From NCBI GenBank assembly GCA_900554265.1, contig USGZ01000081.1:1-7129 (forward strand): DNA of 7,129 bases, read 5' to 3'. The position numbers and the translations under genes were made by a program. The stretch comes from an uncultured Porphyromonadaceae bacterium. Lineage in GTDB: Bacteria > Bacteroidota > Bacteroidia > Bacteroidales > Muribaculaceae. Shown here piece after piece: positions 1 to 5,669 of this stretch (its first letter is position 1; every line of letters begins with the position of its first letter). The notes under the pieces were generated by a model. The model was given only the letters and a program-made list of their open reading frames with translations, searched no databases and was not told where the DNA came from.

Positions 1-260
1 GCGGCGCTGTCGGTGGCGACGGCGTTGCCGTCGGCGGGTGCTTCGACAGCTTCCGCCATGAGTTCCCGCAGTTCCGGGTCTGTGATCATGCTCGCCGAGG
101 CGGCCACGTGGTCGGGCCGCGGAAGAACGTCCTCCAGGAGGTTGAAGTCCTTGAGGCGGTTGCCGGTCATGTCGCTCCAGGGAATCAGCGAGGCCGCCAC
201 GAGCATGGCCAGGGCTACTGCGATGAGGATGAATATATGTCGGGCTGAATTGTCGTTCAT
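1..260 (-). CDS. Unrecognised membrane-anchored protein, N-terminal 86 residues (3' end cut by window edge)
   Basis: I do not recognise the family. The frame opens with ATG at 260-258 and stays open to the window edge, giving 86 residues. It starts MNDNSARHIF and then has one strongly hydrophobic stretch at about residues 8-25, with a single Arg before it. This looks like an uncleaved signal anchor or a signal peptide. A short polar segment follows (SLIPWSDMTGNRLKDFNLL, about residues 24-42), then an Ala/Glu/Asp-rich region typical of a linker before an extracytoplasmic domain. The gene starts 11 bases after the menF stop, so it is probably the next cistron of the ftsY-rimO-menF operon. No clear ribosome binding site is present beyond a weak AAGG (CAAGGCT-ATG). 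A membrane-tethered hydrolase is possible, but the visible part contains no catalytic motif, so no function is assigned. Confidence 0.7.
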   Translation of the reverse strand, partial: MNDNSARHIFILIAVALAMLVAASLIPWSDMTGNRLKDFNLLEDVLPRPDHVAASASMITDPELRELMAEAVEAPADGNAVATDSA

Positions 261-271
261 AGCCTTGAGGC

Positions 272-1219
272 TCAGGATTGAAGGCTTTGCGCAGAGCGGC
301 TGAGTACCCCGACCAGGGGTTCTGCCTTGGCGGCGGTTTCGTCCCATTCGTCGTCGGGGTCGGAAGCGGCGGTGATGCCGCTTCCTGTATATACGCACCA
401 GCGGTGCGAGTCGAAGTGCGCCGTGCGCAGGATTACGTAGGTCAGCGAGCGGTCAGGTCCCAGCGGAATTGTTATTGTGCCTGTGTAGTATCCGCGGGGC
501 GTGGTCTCGAAGGCTGCGATTTCGCTCAGGGCTTCTGAGCGGGGATAGCCGGCGATGGCGGCGGTAGGGTGCAGGGCGGCGGCAATCTGCGCGCCTGAAC
601 CCGGGTCTCCCGCAACGAGGATGCGGGTACAAAGATGCTCGACCGGGCCGTAGGGGAGTGTCTCGGCTTTGCCGACATCTACGGCTACACTGAAGCGCGA
701 TAGGGTGGTCGTCATGTCGCGTACCACGAACTCGTGCTCGGCGATGTTTTTTTCGGACCAGGGGCCGCGGGTGCCTGCGCGGCGGGTGCCCGCAAGAGCG
801 CGCGTGCGGTAGGCGTTTCCGTCCTCGTCCAGGAGCAACTCCGGGCTGGCGCCAATCCAATAGCCCGAAGGCGTGCGGAACAGGAAGCGCAGCGTCGCAG
901 GGAAAAGGGGGAAGTAGGCCTCCGCAATGGCCGCCGGGTCGAGGCTTTCGGAGTTGCCGCAGATGGTCCGGCAGACTACGGCTTTGCCTTGCCGCCGCCT
1001 CAGGCCCTCGATAAGGGAGGCCATGCGGGCGCAGTAATCGGCCTTGTCGGTCGACAGTTCGGGCACGGGCATCGCACCGGAGCAGGCGCCCCAGGGCTCG
1101 ATGCGTACGCTGTCGAGGCCGCGGAGCCGGAGCCGGTCGTCGCCGGGCAGAATAAAGGCTATGAAAGGCTCGCCACCGGCGATGGCGGCACGGAGCGCGC
1201 TGATTTCGTCGGATGTCAT
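272..1219 (-). CDS. menF: Isochorismate synthase (chorismate-binding enzyme, MenF type)
   Basis: Predicted to convert chorismate to isochorismate, the entry step of menaquinone synthesis in the cytoplasm. The 315-residue product has the C-terminal chorismate-binding fold in full. The expected basic residue is K79 (GKAVVCRT), followed by WIGASPELLL (121-130), ALAGTRRAG (141-149), EHEFVVRDM (161-169), a core HPTAAIAGYPR (217-227), PRGYYTG (241-247), YTGSGIT (277-283), and the Mg-binding end DEWDETAAK (290-298). It is shorter than E. coli MenF (about 430 residues) because the N-terminal part is reduced, as in many Bacteroidota versions. The core reads HPTAA where relatives often have HPTPA. The ATG start overlaps the rimO stop as ATGA, which fixes the start and suggests translational coupling. 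The same superfamily includes anthranilate, aminodeoxychorismate and salicylate synthases. Isochorismate synthase is favoured because no glutamine amidotransferase partner is nearby and Bacteroidales depend on menaquinone, but no other men gene is visible here. Confidence 0.82.
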   Translation of the reverse strand: MTSDEISALRAAIAGGEPFIAFILPGDDRLRLRGLDSVRIEPWGACSGAMPVPELSTDKADYCARMASLIEGLRRRQGKAVVCRTICGNSESLDPAAIAEAYFPLFPATLRFLFRTPSGYWIGASPELLLDEDGNAYRTRALAGTRRAGTRGPWSEKNIAEHEFVVRDMTTTLSRFSVAVDVGKAETLPYGPVEHLCTRILVAGDPGSGAQIAAALHPTAAIAGYPRSEALSEIAAFETTPRGYYTGTITIPLGPDRSLTYVILRTAHFDSHRWCVYTGSGITAASDPDDEWDETAAKAEPLVGVLSRSAQSLQS

Positions 1220-2529
1220 TCCACCACGCGGCCGATGAGGTCGAAGTCGCAGACGTCGGTAATCTCCACATTGTAGATACTGCCGAGCCTGAGATACTTG
1301 TTGTTGCGGTCGATCAGCACATTGCAGTCAACTTCGGGCGAGTCGAATTCGGTGCGGCCGATGTAGTTGGGCCCGTCGATGGCGTCGATTATCACGCGCA
1401 TGGTACTGCCTATCTTGCTTTCGGCTATGTCGAAGGCAATCTGCTGCTGGACTTCCATCAGGCGGTCCAGACGCTGCTGCTTGACATCCTCGGGTACCTC
1501 GTCGGCGAAATGCTTGGCGGCATAGGTATCGTCCTCCTCGCAGTAGGCGAAGGCGCCCATGCGCTCAAAGCGCTGTTCGCGTACGAAGTCCAGAAGGCGC
1601 TCGAAGGCGGCATCGTCCTCGCCGGGGAAGCCGACCATCAGGGTGGTGCGGATATGGATGCCCGGCACCTGGCGGCGGATGCGGTCAAGGAGTTCGCGCG
1701 TGGCCTGTGCGTCTATATGGCGTCGCATATTGGTGAGTACCTTGTCGTCGATATGCTGGAGGGCGATGTCGAGATATTTGCACACGTTGGGCCGCGCGGC
1801 CATGACGTCGAGAACGTCGTAGGGGAAGTCGGCGGGGTAGGCGTAGTGCAGACGGATCATCTCGACACCGGGTACGTCGGCGATTCTGTCGACCAGCTCG
1901 GCCAGGGGCGAACGACCGCCGGCGACTGGAGTCTTGAAGTCGGTGCCGTAGGCGGAGAGGTCCTGGGCGATTACATTGAATTCCTTGACACCTCGGCCTG
2001 CTAATTCGCGTACTTCCTCGAGGATTTCGTCGATCGGGCGGCTCTTGTAACGCCCGGTGATGAGAGGAATCGCGCAGAAGGCGCAGAATCGGTTGCAACC
2101 CTCGGCGATTTTAAGATAGGTATAGTGCGGAGCCGTCGAGAGTTCGCGCTTCCAGGGCTTCAGTTCCGAATGACGTGAGGCCAGGGTCTCAACCAGCGCG
2201 CCCCAGTCGAACTTGCCGAAGAAAGCGTCGACTTCCGGCATCTCCTCGCGCAGTTCGCGGCGGTAACGCTCGCTGAGGCAGCCCATCACATAGACGCCGC
2301 GAATCTCACCGCGCTTTTTCATCTCTATTGCCGAGAGGATCATGTCGATGCTTTCGGCCTTGGCGTCGCCGATGAAGCCGCAGGTGTTGACTACCACGTC
2401 GGCGCCGGCGTAGTCCTGGCTGTCGAAGGTCGGCTTGAGGCCCACGGAGCGCAGGCGTGCGGCGAGTTTCTCGCTGTCGACCAGGTTCTTGGAGCATCCC
2501 ATGCTCACAATCACCACTTTTCCGCTCAT
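1216..2529 (-). CDS. rimO: Ribosomal protein S12 methylthiotransferase RimO
   Basis: Radical-SAM enzyme that adds a methylthio group to the beta carbon of a conserved Asp in ribosomal protein S12. The 437-residue length is normal. Three domains can be read in order. The N-terminal UPF0004/MTTase domain has the three auxiliary-cluster cysteines C12 (SMGCSKN), C50 (NTCGF) and C84 (MGCLSERY). The radical SAM core has the CxxxCxxC cluster C145, C149, C152 (CNRFCAFC), followed by KYLDIALQHI at 251-260 and TTLMVGFPGE at 295-304. The C-terminal TRAM domain spans about 372-437 and contains GRTEFDSPEVDC. The SMGCSKN start and this TRAM sequence favour RimO over the tRNA enzyme MiaB. The ATG overlaps the ftsY stop (ATGA) and the stop overlaps the menF start (ATGA), so it sits between two coupled junctions. 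The ftsY-rimO pairing is common in Bacteroidales. Confidence 0.96.
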   Translation of the reverse strand: MSGKVVIVSMGCSKNLVDSEKLAARLRSVGLKPTFDSQDYAGADVVVNTCGFIGDAKAESIDMILSAIEMKKRGEIRGVYVMGCLSERYRRELREEMPEVDAFFGKFDWGALVETLASRHSELKPWKRELSTAPHYTYLKIAEGCNRFCAFCAIPLITGRYKSRPIDEILEEVRELAGRGVKEFNVIAQDLSAYGTDFKTPVAGGRSPLAELVDRIADVPGVEMIRLHYAYPADFPYDVLDVMAARPNVCKYLDIALQHIDDKVLTNMRRHIDAQATRELLDRIRRQVPGIHIRTTLMVGFPGEDDAAFERLLDFVREQRFERMGAFAYCEEDDTYAAKHFADEVPEDVKQQRLDRLMEVQQQIAFDIAESKIGSTMRVIIDAIDGPNYIGRTEFDSPEVDCNVLIDRNNKYLRLGSIYNVEITDVCDFDLIGRVVE

Positions 2530-3488
2530 GCCTTTTTACCGAAGAGAGATTTTACGAATGCGGTCTTGTCGAAGAGCTGGAGGTCGTCAATGCCCTCGCC
2601 AAGGCCGATGTACTTCACCGGGATGCGGAACTGGTCGCTGATGCCGATCACCACGCCTCCGCGGGCGGTGCCGTCGAGCTTGGTGATGGCCAGGTCGGTG
2701 ACGTGGGTGGCGGCTGAGAACTGGCGGGCCTGCTCGAAGGCGTTCTGGCCCGTCGAGCCGTCGAGCACAAGGAGCACCTCATGCGGGGCGCCGGGCACGA
2801 CCTTTTCCATCGTGCGCTCGATTTTCGAGAGCTCGTCCATCAGGCCCTTCTTGTTGTGCAGGCGTCCGGCCGTGTCGATAATCACGACGTCCATGTCGCG
2901 GGCCACGGCGGACGACAGCGTGTCGTAGGCCACGGCGGCGGCGTCGGAGCCGAGTTTCTGCTTGATTACGGGCACATCTGCACGCCGGCCCCACTCGTCG
3001 AGCTGCTCGATGGCGGCGGCGCGGAATGTGTCCGCGGCTCCGAGCATGACCTTGAGGCCGGCCTTGGAGTACATGTGCGCCAGCTTGCCTATGGTGGTGG
3101 TCTTGCCGACGCCGTTGACGCCGACGACCATGATTACGTAAGGCCTGGCGTCGCGAACGTCGGCGTGGTTCTCGTTCTCGGCGAGCATATCGCTGATTTC
3201 CTCGCACAGCAACTCGTTGAGCTCGTCCATGTCGACGTACTTGTCGCGCGAGGCGCGGTCCTTGATGCGGTCGATGATTTTCAGTGTCGTTTCGGGACCT
3301 ATGTCGCTGGTAATGAAGATTTCCTCCAGTTCGTCGAGAAAGTCGTCGTCGATGGTGCGGCGGGCGGTGAGCACGCGGCGGATTTTGCCGAAGACGCTTT
3401 CCTTGGTCTTTTCAAGACCGCGGTCGAGGGTTTCCTTGCTTTCCTGAGTCTGCTGTTTGTTCTTTTTGAAGAAGTCGAAAAAGCCCAT
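2526..3488 (-). CDS. ftsY: Signal recognition particle receptor FtsY
   Basis: SRP-receptor GTPase that docks ribosome-SRP complexes at the inner membrane for co-translational insertion. With the start at MGFFDFFKKNK the protein has 320 residues: a short lysine-rich amphipathic N-terminus instead of the long acidic A domain of E. coli FtsY, then the helical N domain (about 25-110) and the GTPase G domain. Motifs in this numbering are the P-loop GVNGVGKTTT (123-132), DTFRAAA (153-159), DTAGR (205-209), TKLDG (269-273) and GLGEGIDDL (295-303), which is the FtsY-type ending rather than that of Ffh. The frame remains open upstream to a TTG at 3527, but that extension runs through the TACCTTTG promoter element, so the ATG at 3488 is chosen. 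No Shine-Dalgarno site precedes it, as is usual in this phylum. It is the first gene of the ftsY-rimO-menF unit and ends in an ATGA overlap with rimO. Confidence 0.96.
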   Translation of the reverse strand: MGFFDFFKKNKQQTQESKETLDRGLEKTKESVFGKIRRVLTARRTIDDDFLDELEEIFITSDIGPETTLKIIDRIKDRASRDKYVDMDELNELLCEEISDMLAENENHADVRDARPYVIMVVGVNGVGKTTTIGKLAHMYSKAGLKVMLGAADTFRAAAIEQLDEWGRRADVPVIKQKLGSDAAAVAYDTLSSAVARDMDVVIIDTAGRLHNKKGLMDELSKIERTMEKVVPGAPHEVLLVLDGSTGQNAFEQARQFSAATHVTDLAITKLDGTARGGVVIGISDQFRIPVKYIGLGEGIDDLQLFDKTAFVKSLFGKKA

Positions 3489-3516
3489 TGGATATGCGTG
3501 TTTATTTTTCTGACTA

Positions 3517-3524
3517 CAAAGGTA
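3517..3524 (-). promoter_or_regulatory. Bacteroidota-type -7 promoter element for ftsY
   Basis: The minus strand reads TACCTTTG here, an exact match to the TAnnTTTG -7 element used by the primary sigma factor of Bacteroidota. Transcription would start near 3510, leaving a leader of roughly 20 bases before the ftsY ATG at 3488. A T-rich run lies just upstream (3533-3526). The -33 TTTG element is not clearly present at the usual spacing; TTCTG near 3545-3541 is a poor candidate. This is the only CAAAnnTA/TAnnTTTG match I noticed at a sensible position before a gene in the window. Confidence 0.72.
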
Positions 3525-3549
3525 CAAAAAAAATCAATACCAGAAGCGG

Positions 3550-3692
3550 GTTTAATCGGCAGCCAGAATTCGAGATTAATCGGGGCGCCCGAATTCGGGA
3601 TTAATCGGCCGCCGGAATTCGAGATTAATCGGGATTAATCAGGAATAATCTCGATTAATCGGGAAGAGAGCGGCCAATTCGAGATTAATCGG
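3550..3692. repeat. Array of GATTAATC palindromes, partly paired with GAATTC
   Basis: The 8-base palindrome GATTAATC occurs exactly at 3574, 3599, 3623, 3633, 3653 and 3683 (first base), with one-mismatch copies at 3550 (GTTTAATC) and 3643 (GAATAATC). Distances between successive starts are 24, 25, 24, 10, 10, 10 and 30. Four copies carry an upstream GAATTC (3566, 3591, 3615) or CAATTC (3675), always exactly 8 bases before the GATTAATC. The full unit is thus GAATTCGRGATTAATCGG (CAATTC in the last copy), with short GC-rich spacers, one of which is itself palindromic (GGGCGCCC, 3583-3590). The array lies between the thiL terminator and the ftsY promoter and has no coding potential. I do not recognise the repeat family. 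It could be a protein-binding cluster, a dispersed intergenic repeat of this lineage, or a set of small hairpins. Confidence 0.88.
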
Positions 3693-3693
3693 G

Positions 3694-3720
3694 AAAGAAA
3701 ACTTGCCGGAAGCGGCCGGC
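3694..3720 (-). terminator. Candidate intrinsic terminator of thiL
   Basis: Starting one base after the thiL stop codon, the minus strand forms GCCGG (3720-3716), a six-base loop CCGCTT, then CCGGC (3709-3705). The stem is five GC pairs and is followed by AAG and the T-rich run TTTTCTTT. The stem is short but all GC, and its position directly after the last gene of the block supports termination there. It is also an insulator between the lpxK-pnp-thiL unit and the ftsY promoter. Confidence 0.6.
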
Positions 3721-3721
3721 C

Positions 3722-4768
3722 TTATTCCGTTTTCGCCGCCAGCGGGTTCCAGCCCTGGGCCTTGAGGGGGATTTCGGCGCCGTCGCGGGTCACGAGCGCG
3801 CAGCCGAGGTCTTCCTTGGTGATGTAGCCGATTACCTTTACGCCGGCCATGTGCTCCACTTTCTCGTGGTCCGCCAGCGGGACGGTGAAGAGCAGCTCGT
3901 AGTCCTCGCCGCCGTTGAGCGCCGCGGTGACAAGGTTCATGTTCAGCTCCTCGGCCATTACGGCGGTCTGGTAGTCGATAGGGATGCGGTCCTCGTAGAC
4001 GCGGCAGCCGCAGTGGCTGTCGTGGCAGATGTGCAGCAGTTCGCTGGAGAGGCCGTCGCTGATGTCCATCATTGCCGTGGGGCGTACGCCTTTCTCTCGC
4101 AGCCCGGCGATGATGTCCTTTCGGGCCTCGGGCTTGAGCTGGCGCTCGATTAGGTATTCCTTGCCGCCGAAGTCGGGCTCGAAGTTCTCCTGGCCTTTCG
4201 ACGCTATTTTCTCGCGTTCGAGGAGCTGGAGCCCCATGTAGGCGGCTCCGAGGTCGCCGCTTACGCAGACAAGGTCCGTGTCGCGGGCGCCGTCGCGGCG
4301 GATGGCCTCGCCGCGGGGAACGTCGCCGATACAGGTTATCGAGATTACAAGGCCCTGATTAGAGGCGGAGGTGTCGCCGCCGACGATATCTACGCCGTAG
4401 ACCTCGCAGGCCAGGCGGATGCCGGCGTAGAGGTCCTCCATATGTTCTACGGTGAAGCGGCGGGAGATGCCCAGGCTTACGGTTATCTGCCGTGGCGTGC
4501 CTCCCATTGCGTAGACGTCCGAGAAGTTGACCACGGCGGACTTGTAGCCCAGGTGCTTCAGGGGCACGTATGTGAGGTCGAAATGCACGTTCTCCAGCAG
4601 TAGGTCGGTGGTCACAAGAGTGTCCGTGTCCGGCAGTGGGCGGATGATGGCGGCGTCGTCGCCGACGGCCTTCTCCGTGCTTTCGTTATGGCGGGGAAGA
4701 CCGGCGGTGAGACGGTCGATGAGTCCGAACTCGCCGAGTTCGGAGATTTCGGTGCTTTTGTCGTCCAT
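3722..4768 (-). CDS. thiL: Thiamine-monophosphate kinase ThiL
   Basis: Phosphorylates thiamine monophosphate with ATP to thiamine diphosphate, the active cofactor, in the cytoplasm. The 348-residue product is slightly longer than E. coli ThiL (325) and has the PurM-like two-domain fold. Visible motifs are GEFGLIDRL (12-20), the metal/nucleotide motif GDDAA (36-40), TTDLLLENVHF (53-63), NFSDVYAMGG (81-90), GGDTS (130-134), GDLG (171-174), DISDGLSSEL (235-244) and NGGEDYELLF (285-294). The start ATG lies six bases after the nucleoside phosphorylase stop, so the two are almost certainly co-transcribed. It is the last gene of its block and is followed at once by a candidate terminator. No other thiamine gene or TPP riboswitch is present, so regulation by thiamine is not indicated here. 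Confidence 0.96.
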   Translation of the reverse strand: MDDKSTEISELGEFGLIDRLTAGLPRHNESTEKAVGDDAAIIRPLPDTDTLVTTDLLLENVHFDLTYVPLKHLGYKSAVVNFSDVYAMGGTPRQITVSLGISRRFTVEHMEDLYAGIRLACEVYGVDIVGGDTSASNQGLVISITCIGDVPRGEAIRRDGARDTDLVCVSGDLGAAYMGLQLLEREKIASKGQENFEPDFGGKEYLIERQLKPEARKDIIAGLREKGVRPTAMMDISDGLSSELLHICHDSHCGCRVYEDRIPIDYQTAVMAEELNMNLVTAALNGGEDYELLFTVPLADHEKVEHMAGVKVIGYITKEDLGCALVTRDGAEIPLKAQGWNPLAAKTE

Positions 4769-4774
4769 CTGTGT

Positions 4775-5587
4775 TCAGCAGCGTTTGACCATTTCCAGCA
4801 TCAGGGCCTCGACGGTAGGCTGGGCCTTGATGGCGGCCTGCTGGACTTCCTCATGGGAGGGCACGTCGGTAATGTCCTTGCCGCCCAGGTCGGTGATTAC
4901 GGATATGCCGAACACGCGCATGCCGCCGTGCCTGGCCACGATGACCTCGGGCACGGTGCTCATGCCTACGGCGTCGCCTCCGATGATGCGGAAGTACTCG
5001 TACTCGGCGGGAGTCTCGAAAGTCGGCCCGGTGGTGCCGACATAGACGCCGTGCATCAGGCGGATGCCTTTTTCGGCGCCGATCTGGTCGGCCAGGGCGA
5101 TGAGTTTCTTCGAGTAAGGCTCGGTCATTGCCGGAAAGCGGTCGCCCAGTTCGTCGTAGTTGTGGCCGCGCAGGGGATTCTCGGGAAAGAGGTTAATCTG
5201 GTCGCAGATAACCATCACGTCGCCAACCTTGAATTCCTTGTTCATGCCGCCGGCGGCGTTGCTGACGAAGAGGGTCTCGACCCCGAGCTCGCGCATTACG
5301 CGCACGGGGAAGGTCACGGTCTTCATGTCGTAGCCCTCGTAGTAGTGGAAGCGTCCCTGCATGGCGACGACGCGGCGTCCGTTCATGTAGCCGAAGATGA
5401 GGTTGCCCTTGTGGCCCTGGACGGTGGATACGGGGAAGTTGGGAATCTCGGAGTAGGGAATATAGACGGCTTCGTCGATATAGGAGGCCAGGTTGCCCAG
5501 GCCGGTTCCGAGGATGATGCCTATTTTGGGAAGTTCGCCGGCGCGCGTACGCAGGTAGTCGGCGGTCTGTCTGATTTTTTCGAGCAT
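4775..5587 (-). CDS. punA: Purine nucleoside phosphorylase, trimeric (PNP-I) type
   Basis: Cleaves purine ribo- and deoxyribonucleosides with phosphate to free base and (deoxy)ribose 1-phosphate for purine salvage. The 270-residue length fits the trimeric mammalian/Bacillus PunA family. Motifs are GTGLG (27-31), the phosphate loop GHKGN (58-62), QGRFHYYEGY (77-86), NAAGG (110-114), GPTFETPAE (187-195), AVGMSTVPE (206-214) and SHEEV (244-248). Aligned by eye without gaps to human PNP over the C-terminal region, E191 matches the purine-binding Glu201 and H245 matches His257, but the residue at the Asn243 position is Asp (D233 in SVITDLGG). Asp at that place is also found in methylthioadenosine phosphorylases, so 6-amino purines may be accepted. 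The length, QGRFHYYEGY and HEEV still favour PNP over MTAP. It lies between lpxK and thiL in what looks like one operon; the ATG follows an 82-base gap after lpxK. Confidence 0.93.
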   Translation of the reverse strand: MLEKIRQTADYLRTRAGELPKIGIILGTGLGNLASYIDEAVYIPYSEIPNFPVSTVQGHKGNLIFGYMNGRRVVAMQGRFHYYEGYDMKTVTFPVRVMRELGVETLFVSNAAGGMNKEFKVGDVMVICDQINLFPENPLRGHNYDELGDRFPAMTEPYSKKLIALADQIGAEKGIRLMHGVYVGTTGPTFETPAEYEYFRIIGGDAVGMSTVPEVIVARHGGMRVFGISVITDLGGKDITDVPSHEEVQQAAIKAQPTVEALMLEMVKRC

Positions 5588-5645
5588 GTGCGGTATGTTT
5601 TATGGTAGATATGTTCGGGTTGGCGGAAGAGGCGGGGCCGGAGGT

Positions 5646-5659
5646 CGCGAATTTTCGCG
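5646..5659. other. Small palindrome in the lpxK-pnp gap
   Basis: The sequence CGCGAATTTTCGCG (plus strand) has complementary arms CGCGAA and TTCGCG and could form a short hairpin in the leader between lpxK and the nucleoside phosphorylase gene. No U-run follows it in the transcribed direction, so it is not a convincing intrinsic terminator. It may be chance, an mRNA processing or stability element, or part of a regulatory leader. The rest of the 82-base gap (5588-5669) shows no TAnnTTTG promoter element on the minus strand. Confidence 0.25.
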
Positions 5660-5669
5660 GCACGTCCGT

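Noticed and set aside
453..1271. Minus-strand frame overlapping menF, very rich in Arg, Pro and His
   Set aside because: It is an out-of-frame reading of menF with shadow-type composition. The frame at 5521-6222 inside lpxK is rejected for the same reason.
1213..2004. Plus-strand open frame opposite rimO, and similar ones opposite ftsY (2781-3638) and the phosphorylase (4688-5608)
   Set aside because: All lie opposite genes with complete family motifs, are rich in Val, Gly, Ala and His as expected for complements of GC-rich codons, and match nothing I recognise.
3535..3547. A -33 TTTG element for the ftsY promoter
   Set aside because: TTG at 3537-3535 is only 10 bases from the -7 element and TTCTG at 3545-3541 is a weak match, so only the -7 element is annotated.
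3550..3692. CRISPR array
   Set aside because: The repeats are 8-18 bases with gaps of only a few GC-rich bases, and the spacing switches from 24-25 to 10. There are no unique spacers of about 30 bases and no cas genes.
3550..3692. Repeat-encoded peptide in the plus-strand reading (pieces such as EFGINRPPEFEINRD)
   Set aside because: The 24-, 25- and 10-base spacings shift frame between units, and no start signal or family supports translation.
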